From NCBI GenBank assembly GCA_004352715.1, contig SCFE01000073.1, positions 890,033 to 954,032 of the forward strand: 64,000 bases of DNA. The letters are read 5' to 3'. The position numbers and the translations under genes are program-made. The notes below the pieces were generated by a model that searched no databases, was not told where the DNA came from, and saw only the letters and a program-made list of their open reading frames with translations. This DNA comes from Hofstenia miamia. Its lineage: Eukaryota > Xenacoelomorpha > Acoela. Positions 44,280 through 57,289 of this stretch are shown one piece after another; positions within the stretch are counted from its first letter, which is position 1, and each line of letters opens with the position of its first letter.

Positions 44280-44814
44280 GATCGAAAGTACCGGTCATTT
44301 CTCCCAGTCCAACACTCTAGCATGCAGATGACTTTCCGTCCAGTAGCTCTAATCTTGTTGACAAGCGTGGTGGAATTCTGAGCGGTCGTGTCACGCAAAG
44401 TGGCGACAGCCGTTCGTTAACTGTAACGTGGCTCCACAACATTCATGAAGCTCCGGAACCAAGTTTGCTCTATGCACATCAAAGCGAGGCCACCCTTGAC
44501 AATGAGCTGATAGACTATCTGTTTTGTGATTTCAGATTGCCGTGAAAATGGTAGTAGTTTCACTGACACAGCACCAGATTGGTTAATTTCGAGAGTCGAA
44601 CTTTTCATTGTGTTTGACTTCTTGGTATAGAATGCTTGCAGTTCTGTTGAATGGCTTTCCTGTATGTGTTTGAGCAATTTGCCTTTGGTGCTCTTTGAAA
44701 ACTTTTATTTTCTGGTCAGAGTTTGCATGCTGCCTCAAAAGTGCTGTCGTCTAATGGAAATAAAAATAATGATTTGTAGTCAACAGGATATGGTGCTGGC
44801 TTCTCAGGTAGCAT
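44280..44814 (-). pseudogene. hAT-type transposase relic with a BED zinc finger
   Basis: Reads from an ATG at 44814-44812 on the minus strand (MLPEKPAPYPVDYKSLFLF). A BED-type finger follows: Cys-Lys-Leu then a TGA where the second Cys of C-x2-C is expected, and after a frame shift KGKLLKHIQESH with the paired histidines. The 86-codon frame 44677-44417 then gives the segment before the hAT core, ending in LIVKGGLALMCIEQTWFRSF. After another stop, KVICMLECWTGRNDRYF is readable (about 44340-44290), like the first conserved hAT core block. The rest is missing. The region is more G+C-rich than its surroundings, as expected of imported coding DNA. Confidence 0.65.
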
Positions 44815-47130
44815 GATCGATGATTGAGTGAGAGGTAGGTAATGCTGGCGATGGTAGATAGCTACTGAGGAAACTGACTTGCTTGTTTAATGAAAGAGTT
44901 GTTTAATGCACCCAAATGTTGAAAGTTTGTTGACAGCGCCACACGCAGGATTAGGTATGCATACTAGCTACATAACATGCATGTGCTGTGTGACAAGACA
45001 GGACAGGAAAAACAACGATAACGCCCAAACAGTCAGAAATTATAGGGCTATTATTCTGACTTACACTTCTCATGATCTTTCAGGTCTCATGTGGATATGT
45101 TTGTTAGTGGTTTTAACAACGTCTGTGATGTCATTTTAATTAATCTGGCACTTGTTGAACTTGGAGTTGAGGGCCTCTTCGTGTATGTCATGTATTCAAA
45201 ATCTGACGCTTATTTTGGCCTACGTGTATGCACATGTATGTATCAAATTCAGTCGTTCCGTGTATTTTTCGTGTATGTATGTATACACGACAATACACTG
45301 GTTTCGAAATTCTAGTTTGTCATTTTCAAGTTAATTAACAGCTGCTGTTTTTCCTTCTTTTTTAAAATATATTTAGCTTGCTAAAGTCTTTTTGCTTGTT
45401 CATTAAATGTCTTTCAAAGAATTTAATTGCAATATTTTCCGCTATTTTTGTTTATTGATGCTTAATTAAAATTATTTCTTTTTTGGTGTGTGTGCATGTA
45501 AACATATTTCTGAATCATGATGACTTCGCATATGCTCTTCTATTGTCCATTTAAATTAAATCATGGTATCACAAATTTTCAAAATATATTGTTAAGGGTC
45601 TCATTTCTATATTCTTAGTAGTCTCCTTAAGTAAATTCCAGTGCAAATTGATTAGTTTATAGCTTTATATCAAAAGCATAGATAATGCTCATATCTTTAC
45701 AAATGAATGAAGGAGCGTTGTCTCTAATAACAAACTGTGCTACTGGAAATTATTCACAAAAGAACTCGACATGAGAAATCACTTTGAAATCAGCCCCAGA
45801 CAAAATGACATTTAATTTCTGAAGTTTACAATGAAAGAAATGTTCCTTGATTAAAAGTTTAACGCTACCTGCTCTACAGGAATGCTGAAGCTGCTCTTGT
45901 CTTCATAATTGAATTTGCAAAGTGTAACGAAATTGTCTAGAGCTTAGGCTTTAGTTAGGGCAACTGATTTAACTAAGAAAGCTTGGTTTAAATTAATAAA
46001 AAATGTTATCAACATTTTACTAAATAAATTATAAAATTCTTTACACCACAAACATAACACGTTGTTAAGCACTAAATTACTGTAAAATAGCAAACTTATC
46101 AAATCAACGTAGGAGTTTTGAGAATATTCTTTCTTGTTTTTACATTATTTATGAATTAGTCTTTGATAAATGTCTTAGGTTTACACTTAGATCTAAGGGT
46201 GCAATATTGTATATAAAAGCTGGTGTAACGCGACAAGAATTTGAAACGTGTTTATACAGAAAATTTTCGCCTTTTTAATAGATTATTATGAACTAAATTT
46301 TGAACAATCATAAAAATGAATATTTAGTGTTAGGTTCTTCTCTGATATTAATTATAGATATAGATGTGTCATTTTGCATAATAAATATCATTTTGTTATT
46401 TGTAATCTGATTAAATGATAAATAAATTATGTCATATTTACTATCAATTCTAAATATAATAAAAGATACATATTTACATTATTTTCTTTGTATATATGCA
46501 TATACTAATATTCATGTTTTTACGAAATGTCTACATATTATTGTAAGTATTTTAACATAGTTGTTATTGAACTGCATATTGAATTTCACCTTACTTTGTT
46601 TTTGTATAGTTATTTATTTCATTTTTTGTTTATAGGACATTTCCATTGCAAAATTACAGAAATCAGGTAAGAAAACATTGTTTTTAAGGCAAGTTGTAGA
46701 ATTTCTTATTGCAATTGCAAAATTCTAGAAATTGGGCATTCAACTATACAGAAAAGAGCAAATTTGGAGTTGAGACTATTTTTAGGTCCAAACCCAGCCT
46801 ACCATATTTTTCTTTTGTGTCATTGATACTGTCTTGTGCTTTATTACCCTAAGTCAACCACCATTTCTTTAAAGATATTAATTTTAAAATATAAGTAGCA
46901 CGCTGTCAAGACATTGTTTTCATCAACAATAGAAGTTTCCAAGTTTCAAAAATTCTGGAATTCCAGTGATAACTATGAGGTAAGGATGACTTGACTACCT
47001 GCATTAATCATTATATTTTTCCCACTGTCATATAAATTGAATATATCATTGCTTCTATGTCACTAAGAAATTTGCTGTTTTCACTTGTCATTTCTTCATC
47101 TCACAGATTTTTGAAAATTCCTAACTACTT
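44815..47130. other. intergenic; possibly the 5' part of the hAT relic to about 45.3 kb
   Basis: No further coding motif recognised. Open frames at 44906-45139, 45091-45315 and 45152-45334 overlap one another and show no family resemblance. Terminal repeats of the hAT element were not found. Confidence 0.4.
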
Positions 47131-47357
47131 CTTTGTCCAGGCATTCGTACATAATAACAGAAAATATTTTTTCATATTGCTTAATAATAATTAAATATAT
47201 TGTTGATTATATATATATATATATNNNNNNNNNNNNNNNNNNNNNNNNNNNNNNNNNNNNNNNNNNNNNNNNNNNNNNNNNCTTTGTCCAGGCATTCGTA
47301 CATAATAACAGAAAATATTTTTTCATATTGCTTAATAATAATTAAATATATTGTTGA

Positions 47358-47392
<35 letters not shown>
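47131..47392. repeat. direct repeat around a 57-N gap plus TA tracts
   Basis: About 79 bp starting CTTTGTCCAGGCATTCGTAC at 47131 recurs at 47282, and each copy ends in a TA tract. The N run 47225-47281 lies between them. This is probably an unmerged contig overlap at a TA microsatellite; the second TA tract spans 47361-47392. Confidence 0.85.
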
Positions 47393-47395
<3 letters not shown>

Positions 47396-49076
47396 TATAT
47401 CAGTGGCATCAAGCCTCTAGTAAATCAGAGGGCCAGAGGTTCAAAAATTTATTTTTTTTATGTGAGCACATGCCAATATTTGTATGATTCCTTGAAGAAA
47501 ACTTAAGCGCTCATAACTCACGAAAGAATATAGATATGCAAAATCCCATTAGGGTTTGCGTGGATGCTCCAACCTCGGTGCTTTCCATGCAGCTATCTCT
47601 AACTTTGTGCATGATGCAGTTGAATGGGTATGGAAGGTAGCAATTCACATAACCCAGTTTGGAAAAATATTTTTCTATTTTTGAAAAACGAAAATTTCAA
47701 GTACTTCTCCCAAAGCAGTACGCTTTAGTACAAATTTTAACATTAAGTTCTAGCACGAGCACATACACTAATAAATGTGCCCATGGCTCACGATTTCCAA
47801 ATTTCCTGGTTTTGTAATAGAAAAAAAGCAGGTTAATAGATTTTAGATCACCCAGAAATTTCTAAGCCAACGATAATTTCTTAAAAATTATTTCAAGTAC
47901 ACAACTTTAAAAAGTTCAGTTTGCGGGTAATACCGTTTACTTGGTTAAAAAAGGAATAATTGAAGCATGCTTTTTTGTAGGCATTGATATATGAAATTCC
48001 AGAAAATATTTGCTGTGAAATCAATATTTGCGGATTATGAGATTTATTTATAAAAAATTTGAGGAATACGTTAAAGGTTTTGACTGATTTAGAGTAAAAT
48101 GCTGCGAAATGATATATTTTTCATTGTAAATATTATTTAATTTCTTCTATTTATTACTAGAAGTCGTTTTCAAGTTATCTATATTTCCTCTAGGAAATTT
48201 TCAAAATCTGTAATGGCTGCAACAAAAAAATTTTTAAACGCATATAACTCATAAACTCATGAAGATATTGAAAATCTGAAAGCATCAGAGGATAGAGAAT
48301 TGTATCCTCATACGGCGCGACAAACTCTGACTTTGCACACGGCGCCTGTACGGAGCTCACACAGATTGAATATTTACAAAAATCGGATTTCTTATTGAAT
48401 ATTCTTATTTGCATGTAATTCAGGTTTAAGCATGTTTTAGCATATATCTTCATCATTGCATGAGCGAGCCTTACCACATAGATGTGTTCATGTAAAAACC
48501 TTTCAATATTTCTTAACAGACATTGATAAAATTGTTCAACAATGTGGACAAATCCATTTGTTACGTAGAACTTACACTAGTCGAAGTAGGGTTAAAATGC
48601 CTTTAAGTTATTGTTTGATAATACATCATTGTGCAATGCAAATATCATTACATAATTTCTACATGAGGGAATAGCAGGCCTGCATATGGAAATTCATTTG
48701 CCTCCTCTCCATTTCATTTACTATTTTAAACTATTTTAATATTTTTCCAACATTTCCACATTTTTCCATAACGCTTAAACTTAGTGGTTAGAGTTCTGCA
48801 GGACCAGAATTTTTTGAAGGCATTTCTATTTAGTACCATGAGTTTTAGTTCCAGTCCCATTACATTATATATATCAATATATATATATATATATATATAT
48901 ATCGCATTTCGGTATTACTAATATATTCAAAAATCTGCAAAATCCTTGTTACTATAATTACCTAGTAAAAGTTGAACATTCGCTAAGAAATAATAAATTT
49001 AAGTTTTGCTGATTTGAATACTACTGTCAATTGTACGTTTAAGAATAAATATTTATTGCAATACCTACGTTTCTAG
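47393..49076. other. intergenic; holds two copies of a dispersed repeat motif
   Basis: No gene recognised. Segments at about 47505-47640 and 48230-48345 share a CTCATAACTCA...CTCTAACTTTGTGCAT type layout. A TA tract lies at 48866-48902. The opposed frames at 48190-48477 and 48456-48674 show no family features. Confidence 0.45.
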
Positions 49077-49814
49077 TTTATGACGCGATATAAATCAAAC
49101 ATACTTTCTAAGCAACCGGAGTTATTACTAGATTTCTGAAAAGCAAGTTTCCTTTTATGGCTAAGCTTTTTGAAAGAGTTTGAAGGGCAAACTTTCTTTA
49201 GTGATATTTAAGAAATTTCTCAAGCTTTTGCTACATAACTTTTAAGGTAAATTATAAGTGTAACGTAAACACCTTTCCATTTGTTTAAAAAGCATGATTA
49301 CATCTTAGAATATATCAGAATAAGCATAGTATACGACTTGAATTTGTTGATTTGTTAATAGCACACTGTCGCAACATGTATGTACTTTTGCTTAAAAATT
49401 AACTCTGGATTTCATATAATATAATTAGGTACATTTGTAAATATACTGTATATGATATGGTATATATAATTAGTCACTAAGTTCAGAATTAAAAAACGTG
49501 TCTTTGTATTAGGCTTTTTCTCGATCAGGCATAGTTGTAATTGATATTCAGATAATTGATAGAACCAACTTTCTAACTCACCCTGCAGAACTGTATGATT
49601 CCATTAACCTTGAGCAGTCTGGCATCCATTATGAAAGAAAATAGAGATTCACCTCACTTTCAGAGAATTTTCTCTTGAGAAATTTCTTAAATTCACTATA
49701 GAAAGTTTGCACTTCAAACTCAGAAATTTAATCATTCAAGGAAACTTGGTTTTGAGAAATCCAGTAATTACTCCGGTTACTTAAAAAATATGTTTGATTT
49801 ATAAGCGTCATAAA
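49077..49814. mobile_element. foldback-type element with ~145-bp inverted arms
   Basis: The left arm 49077-49224 (from TTTATGACGC to TTTCTCAAG) is repeated in inverse orientation as the right arm 49674-49814. Identity is roughly 80-85% by eye, with long matching blocks such as ATAAATCAAACATA, AACCGGAGT, CAAGTTTCC and AAGAAATTTCTCAAG. About 450 bp of unrelated A+T-rich sequence lies between. There is no coding capacity and no clear target duplication. It could be a long-TIR non-autonomous DNA transposon or a foldback element; a transcript would form a long hairpin. Confidence 0.7.
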
Positions 49815-52800
49815 GATCAGGAAGTTTACAAATCGTGTGCCATCTCTTGGTGAACTTGCTTGAATGTAATGTTCAATATTTCTAGTATTGATGCGGCTGA
49901 AGTAGTTGGAAAGATTAACTATTTTTGCTGGAAAATTCACCAATTTTTCAAAAATTCAAATTCTCTTTAAAATTAATATTCACGTAATTATACTATTTCG
50001 AACCCAAAGAAGCACCAACGAACACTAACTGTTTCTATATAGGTGCATAGATCTGTCAAGGCCATTGACACATGCTATCCGCCAAGTCAGAGATCTACCA
50101 CGTGGTGCCTTCACATTTTGGAAATTCATGAGCTGCTTAGTTAAAAACTTTTGATTTAGTTTTCAGTGCAACAATTTTTCTGCTAAAATGTACGTAAATA
50201 TGTTCGAATGGATTTAAACCGTGACTCATTCTAGACTTGAGGTAGCGAAAACTTTGTTACAAACATTTTCTATTATGCCAAAACTCACAAGGCTTGAAAT
50301 TCTAAATAATGTGCTATCGCTATTCCAGATAGTAGAAAATCAGAACTTTTTTACCAAATTATTTTGACTATTCATCGCATATATTATTTTTTTGCATTCA
50401 TATCTTTTTTGAATAAACAAAATCATTAAGATCATTGCATACCTGCACAACCCACCAACCTCTGCAAACATATTTCGATGGACCAACCACTGCATTTCAT
50501 CTAAAATGTTTACCCAAATTATTTTCATGACTAAACCAATTTTGAATGTAGTCTTTGCGATTATGTGTCACTAATTTTCATTCATTTAGTAATGCTAGCT
50601 TACTGAGTATTGTGAGGTGAGTAAATTTATTTATCTGTTAACTTCCAAAATTTGGTGCTTAGCTGTCATTTGCACTATCATGGACTTCACGTGGTTGATT
50701 AGGAAACACTAAGTTAATAATAGTTTACACTTAAATGAAAAGGGGATTTCTTTACTATTAGTCGGATAGTTGAGTGATTTTGAATTAAGTCTTTTATATA
50801 GACCTCTATTTATGAAATTTGATAAAAAATTATTTGAAATTTAATAACTAAAAGTAGGAGTTCATGCATTTTATAATGGATTTATATATAGCTATCTTAG
50901 GGATCAAGAATCAAAAAAATGTACTTGTATGAAACTGTGCATTATTTTGAGAACTGAAAGACTTCTTCTTTGGGAGCTTTTCAAAATTAGAGTAACTACC
51001 AAAAAACAATAAGAATCTTGCGAATATGTTTCTCGCGTAATATTGATCATAAAGTTTTAAGGACTGTGTCTTCATCAAAAGTAAGATTAGTAAAAATAAT
51101 TTATTTTATCCACTAACTAGAATTGCAATAATAATTATCTGCAAAAATTGGTAGCCTAATGCAGAAATGAAAAATAAAAATTAATCTCTTAAAATACTTA
51201 TCATCTGGAAAAATAAAATACTCATTGTCTTTAAATTCTTTAAAAATGATATGGATATGTTTTAAAAAGTGAGTTAGTGCTGAAATAGAATATTGTTAAA
51301 AGTTTCTGAGTGATTACATTTCCTCGACAAGAAGAAGGTCGAGATACATTATTTGAACGCCACAAGGTAACTTTGACAATATAGTGAAAGAAAATAAGTT
51401 CCATTGGAATGGAGAAGCTGACATAATAATTTTAGTACATTTGAAAGTTTTAATGGAATTCTTCATCCGCAGTTTCCTTACGAAAACTTGTGAACTTCAT
51501 TAATGCTTTTTCGCTTAAAGGCTTTCAAACTTACATTATTTAGCAGCTTTTATCAAAACTTAAATTTCAGTTTTTCTTGCTACTTGAAAATTAAAATTAG
51601 TGAAATTTGGGAAAACCTTGTTCTCATTTGTGTTAGTTTAAGGTAACAAATCCCTTTTCGATAGTTTTGAACAATTTTATCTGGGTTATCTGTAGATAAA
51701 TTGCTTAAGCTCCGTTCTGGCGTACATTGCCCAAAGTTAGACGTTGCACCGTAGAATGCTTTGACATTTGAAATAAATTTATAGAAACCCATCACATATT
51801 TTGAAAAACTCCTAGTGGATGTTTTAATATTCTAAGGAGTGCGTATAATATTTGAAATAAGTTTTAGTAAATTTTCTGTTGAAAAATACATTTTTCTTTC
51901 CAATACATCTCTCAGTTACACGAAATGAATAATTGCTGACAATTTTTGAAATCGATGGAAAAATCATCGAAACGGTACAAAATTACCACTAAATTATTTT
52001 TTGATTTTTTGTGTGCAATGATAATGAAAAGTTCCTAATTAATGTGACTAAAATTAATGAACAATGATTCTATTATATTGTCTGGAACAAAACCAGTGTA
52101 TTTTGGCCTTTAACGAGTTCTTTTCAGATTCAATCCATTTGTTTTTAAACAATAGTTGGTTGGAGAAAACGCGGTTCAATTCAGATTGAATTGATTGCTA
52201 AACATTTGGCAAACTAAATATACGCTTGAAGCTAATGAAGCAGCCTATCCTATGCAGAAAAAAGTGATACATTCTTTCATTATGGAGCTTTAAAACGTTT
52301 ATGGTGTTTCTTGCAAAATGATCATGCCGTTAAAATTGTAAGAAAACATTGAAAGAGGCTAGATGAAGATACAATGAAATTTTATTATAATTAGACTCAA
52401 TTGTCAACAATAAATTATAAAGTAATAGCCATTGAGAGATAAACAAAAATAATGAACAACAAATGATCTGTTGCATTGAGAGAATAACATCGTGGGCACC
52501 CACAAATAATAAATATTTGTATTATTTTTTTCTCTATGTACATTCCTGTAAGTATAGGGATCTCTGTAAGAATTTTCGCAATTTTTGCTTTGTCCAAATC
52601 CATTACTAAAAGAAAAGAGAAATTTCATTTCATAATAGAAATTGGAAAAACTAAGAGAATTCCCTAAAACTTTGATATAACTAGATCTACTTATTAACAT
52701 ATTTGAATATTTGAATAGTATCGGTATTCATTCTGTACTGTGGGAAATTCTGAGAAGTATCCACTGAGTGGACTCCACTCTGCATGCAATTTAGGATTTA

Positions 52801-54181
52801 CCATAGTACGAGGGGGTCCTATTTTAATTATTAAGTAAATTTTATTAATTAAAAGTTTGAATTAAATATATATATATATTCATATGTATGTGTGTGATGT
52901 TTGAATAGGACGCTGCAACGGCTGCAATAGACTAAGATTGTATAATGGGACACATTTGCATGTAATAAATAATATATATTAAAATTTGACATGTTGATTT
53001 TCAGTTGCAATTTAGAAAGTTTAAAGAAATTGTCCCATAAAACTTTGCCCATAATTTGTTGAGGAAAATTGCATTTAAGAGTTTCTTTTGAAAGGATTTC
53101 ATTTTCGAAATTCAAGACGTAATTAGCAGAGAACATAGACGCAGATAAGATCAGTGATTTATACAAAGCTGTTTTTCATCTGGGAAAATGACTATTTTTA
53201 ATTAAATGAATTCAAGGTAGCTAATGTTGGCTAAAAGTAGAATTTCGGAATTTTTAATCACATTCTTTGCATTAATGTATTTACATGCACTTCAAATGAA
53301 TTCGAGTCACAATCATTATGAGTTCATATTTTCATATTGTATACCTTGATATAATTTGTTTGATTTAATTTTATATTTATTTCATCAAGATGCTATGGTT
53401 ACATAACCATTGTGCATTGTCTATAATATAAATAATATGTGAAATGTTATCAAGCTATTTGTCATATTTTGAATATGATTTTTGATTGCAGATAAATTTG
53501 ATAAAATTATTTAATAAGCTAGAATTTTGGTATATATATATATATATATATATATATGCTTTAGTAAATATTTAAATTGATATTAAATTTGCAAATTTAG
53601 CTTTAGCATTATTAAAAATATTTAGTAATCTTAAAAATTAAAACTTAAATTAGATTTACATTTTCGAGGCTTAAACATATCATTTTATTGCCCAGGGTTT
53701 GATGGGTAGACTCAGATTTCTATTTTTTATAGATAAAATTACAAAAATTTCAAAGAAAATCTTAAACTAGAGTGCAATCAGTGGAAAAGTTTTAAATTAT
53801 TCTACATTAATTAAAAACAAAATTTGACTAATTCACGAAATTTAGTGAATTCAAGAATACCAATTCATAGATGATAAATCATTACAAAACATCCGTTTTC
53901 AATACATGCTGATAAAAAAATAGCGCTGCACCGTATTTTCAAAAATATAATGTTTACTGTTGCATCAATAAATTATAATTTGTACGAAATGCAATTAAAA
54001 AAATTCTTTGAATATTTCGAGGCAAAATTGAATAATTAGAAAATCTAATTGTGAAATTTTAATTATATTTGGTTGAAAAAGTCTTTTTAAATAGGACTGT
54101 ACTAAAGAGCATTAATCGTTGCGAATCGTACTGTAATCACTATATATTTTTGATAAAATAAATTTCAAAAGTAGTATATTT

Positions 54182-54220
<39 letters not shown>

Positions 54221-54859
54221 AAACTAAAAATTTTTGTATTACAGTTCTATCAGTTTTTGTCTATTCTTATTATTTTTGTTCGCTGCTGAAAAGAACGTTC
54301 ACCCCAACCTCATTTTTCTAAAAGAATTTTCATTAGTAATAGTAAGGCTAGCTAATAGAAACAGTTTCGTCTTTAAATTATTTAGCACTCGCGAAATCTT
54401 GCATTTTTAGTTTCATATTTCTGTTTTATATCTGTTTTCTATTTCAATAGTTTGATTGAAATTAAATTCGAATTCTCAGTTCAAATTCAAACTTTTATGT
54501 CTAGCCAATTCCTAAAAAATTCGATTGTTTCCCCTCAATCAGTGACACATACAAAAAATGTTTTAATTTCTTCTGAAAATATATTCGATTTCAAATTGTT
54601 TTAAATATGAGTGAAAACAGCACTGTCACTGTCGCAGTAGTCACGCATATTTGAGCTGCGTGTTCATCAAGAAATGATGTTTAAAGCAACGCGAAATTTA
54701 AGCTTAAAGCGGTTAATTTGAAGTTTCGTGATTACTATGAACTTTTAACAAAAAAACAAACAATGTTATAACTCAGAGAACACACCAACCTTGAACAATT
54801 GATGGGGGATCTAAGCAGCTCTAGGATTCTAGATTATTAGACAGACTCATTTGTTCATA
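49815..54859. other. gene-poor A+T-rich region
   Basis: No gene could be supported over 5 kb. TA tracts are at 53530-53558 and 54185-54219. Short frames at 50340-50528, 51580-51795, 52404-52700 and 52849-53166 (all minus) lack recognisable motifs. Confidence 0.45.
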
Positions 54860-55579
54860 AAATTGGCATGGATGGAGGCGGTGGTCTCTCCAAAATATCA
54901 CTCTCAATCGTTTCTATTAACAAAACTATGGTCAAAAAGAGAAGTTTATGCTACAAACATGGCATCATGGAAAAGTTGAAAATAATTCTGGAGTCAAGAA
55001 TCTGCTGATCCTGATGCAGTCCTTGTGGATCTTCATATTTGCATTTCACTAAATTTGAAAAAAAATTATTGTTGAGAATTACTTCCCTAGACTATGAAAT
55101 CTGCTGATTTGAAACTATTTATTTGGCTGTTGGGGGTTATGGCTAATTGTAGCACATGTCCATGGTCATGTTGCAGCGCTCAAAAAGAACACTTTCGTTA
55201 AATAGGCAAAGATCGTACGATAAATTCATTGAATGACTATTTAGCAGATTTCATCATCATGGAAGACATCATAAACAGGCGAAAATCTGTTGGAAGTGAT
55301 TCTGCCACCCGGACTACATATTCTCATCAGCTGCGTAAGCACTTTGTACACTCATTTGGAAAAAAGCCCACCAAAGATAACTTGATGGCACTCAGCATGC
55401 CATGTTCAGAGGGAAGCTTACCATGGGGTCCATTCACGAATAATAGTTATTGTAAACTCCTGAGCAATATCAAAAATTTACGAATGTTTTATCAATCCGA
55501 ACGTTTATATATCCGTGTATTTAAGAAGCTTGACCACGTGGTAAATGCCTGCCTGAGAAAACACCTGTCCCCAAATTAA
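54860..55579 (+). pseudogene. relic of an unnamed multicopy (transposon-like) protein family
   Basis: In shifting plus-strand frames one reads GMDGGGGLSKISLSIVS (about 54866), VKNLLILMQ-like sequence, then SADLKLFIWLLGVMANCST and CPWSCC (about 55100-55176). The 116-codon frame 55229-55579 follows (MNDYLADFIIMEDIINRRKS and onward). The GxGxxKISL / DLK...G...C.WC pattern recalls uncharacterised, highly repeated proteins in cnidarian and other invertebrate genomes; no catalytic domain is recognised. It is broken upstream, and the last frame is intact to the stop at 55579. The family assignment is from memory of pattern only. Confidence 0.4.
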
Positions 55580-55771
55580 AAACTTTACATTGTGAAATTT
55601 GTGAATTCCTATCTGGAATAAGAAATCAAAGTGGCGCCCTAAGTTCACTTGCCTGTTTTTTCATGTTCCATCGTTCTGCGATCTGAAAAACATTGGTATT
55701 GGGTCTTGATGCGAACAAATCGTGGAATCCGCTCACTATGAGTTCGAGGTAACTTAGAAAAATTACAAATG
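55580..55771. other. spacer between transposon relics
   Basis: No feature recognised. Confidence 0.5.
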
Positions 55772-55996
55772 CAGGGGCCCCGGAAGCAATTTTGAACTGG
55801 GGGGGCTAATTTTAATTAAAAACTTATTATGTAAACAAATTAACATTATGTTGATACACATTAGAGAATATTAAAAATTAACGAAAAACATAAAATATTT
55901 GTCAACTTTAAAATAATGGTGGTGGTGGTTGGGGGGCTTTGTGGCAAAAAAACTGGGGGGCTATAGCCCCCCAGCCCCCCCTGCTGCGGGGCCCAT
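55772..55996. mobile_element. 225-bp G/C-run MITE (hAT-like ends)
   Basis: The left end CAGGGGCCCCGGAAGC pairs with the inverted right end CGGGGCCCATG. Runs of 6-7 G (left half) and C (right half) form internal inverted repeats such as GGGGGGCTATAGCCCCCC. AAATGCA occurs next to both ends and may be a target duplication, though the exact boundary is unclear. The core is A+T-rich and non-coding. Such G-run MITEs with CAGGGGC ends are usually hAT derivatives; that is inference. Confidence 0.6.
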
Positions 55997-56825
55997 GAAA
56001 TGCAATGACATACAAATTACGTAAAACTTTGGCTTGCAGCACTAACTGCATAGTTGAATTTTTCATTCAATTAAAATCCTAGGATAAAATTTCGTTTTTT
56101 CAATTTTAGATTGTACGTGTATATCTAGACTAATATTGTGATTTTTAGGCAACTATTTGATCGTTATGCATGCTGTAACATATTTCTCGTGAGTTTATAG
56201 AATAATAAATCCATATTTAATATATGGGTTTAATAGTAACAAAATACTGGCATATTAGTTTGATACGTGAGGACGTGAGATTATTAGAAACAAGGCCTAA
56301 TTATAAATCTAAATATCAACAGCATTTGTATTGTAGCCCTTGTAGTCCTTGTGTAGATAAATATTTATTATTTTCTTCAAATTTTACATTTTTAGTGAAA
56401 AATATTCCTGTTTCTATAGATGAAATAGCACTAACTTTTGATAATAACTAATAGATAGACCACACAAACCCAATGAAACTTGCTATCCACAAAGTTAGAG
56501 TGCGCAGAAAAAAAAATACGGGTCAGGTGTAAGAATCAAAGAAAAGATATTTCTCTATTTTCTGTCTCATAGATTTTGTGAGTTGTAAGCATTCAACATT
56601 ATTCTAAGAAACCGTAAAAAATTCCTAGGCAGTTTAATGGTTATAATAAATAACAGTTCATATTTGTAAAAAACAGCTAAATTACAGCTAGAAATCAGTT
56701 TTTTGCAAAAAATTGCAAATATTGAAATTTTTATTTTCATTTGAGGTGATTTTTTAATAACATCAAAATAACTTCAATCATGCAGACACATAGGGTTAGC
56801 AAAAATCTATACATATATATATATA

Positions 56826-56856
<31 letters not shown>

Positions 56857-57289
56857 CCTGTATATATATATATATATATATATATAACTTGTTGTTGAGT
56901 ACGGTTGGTTTTAATATTGCTCCCGCATGACTCACACTACTGGTGAGAATTTATGTTGTCAAGCATGTAGACTTAAGTAACTGACACATTTTATTTCAAA
57001 TGTTTTTGCTGTAAGTCTATAATACATTGGACAAAGAAATGCACAAAGTTCTCTACGGCATGCATTGATGGTGCAATATAAGGCACATTTTTACCCTTTT
57101 GCACACTAAGCATAGATTGTGGTTCAATAAATTGGAAATCAGACTATATGTCACAAATGATAAGCTGCATGGAAACACTAATTAAGTAACTTAAAAATCT
57201 GCAAGAAAATTTATTGAATAGGCTCAAGACCTTAAACTTACAAACTTTATAATCTAGACAATCTTCAACAGATATGCGTACGGTACGAA
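55997..57289. other. intergenic; compound TA microsatellite at 56812-56885
   Basis: No gene recognised. An inverted copy of the CTCTAACTTTGTG repeat motif lies at about 56481-56505. The TA tract contains GTATA and ATAC interruptions. Confidence 0.5.

Noticed and set aside
45091-45334. Overlapping plus-strand frames with cysteine-rich products
   Set aside because: Mutually overlapping in different frames, and next to a minus-strand hAT relic; no family features.
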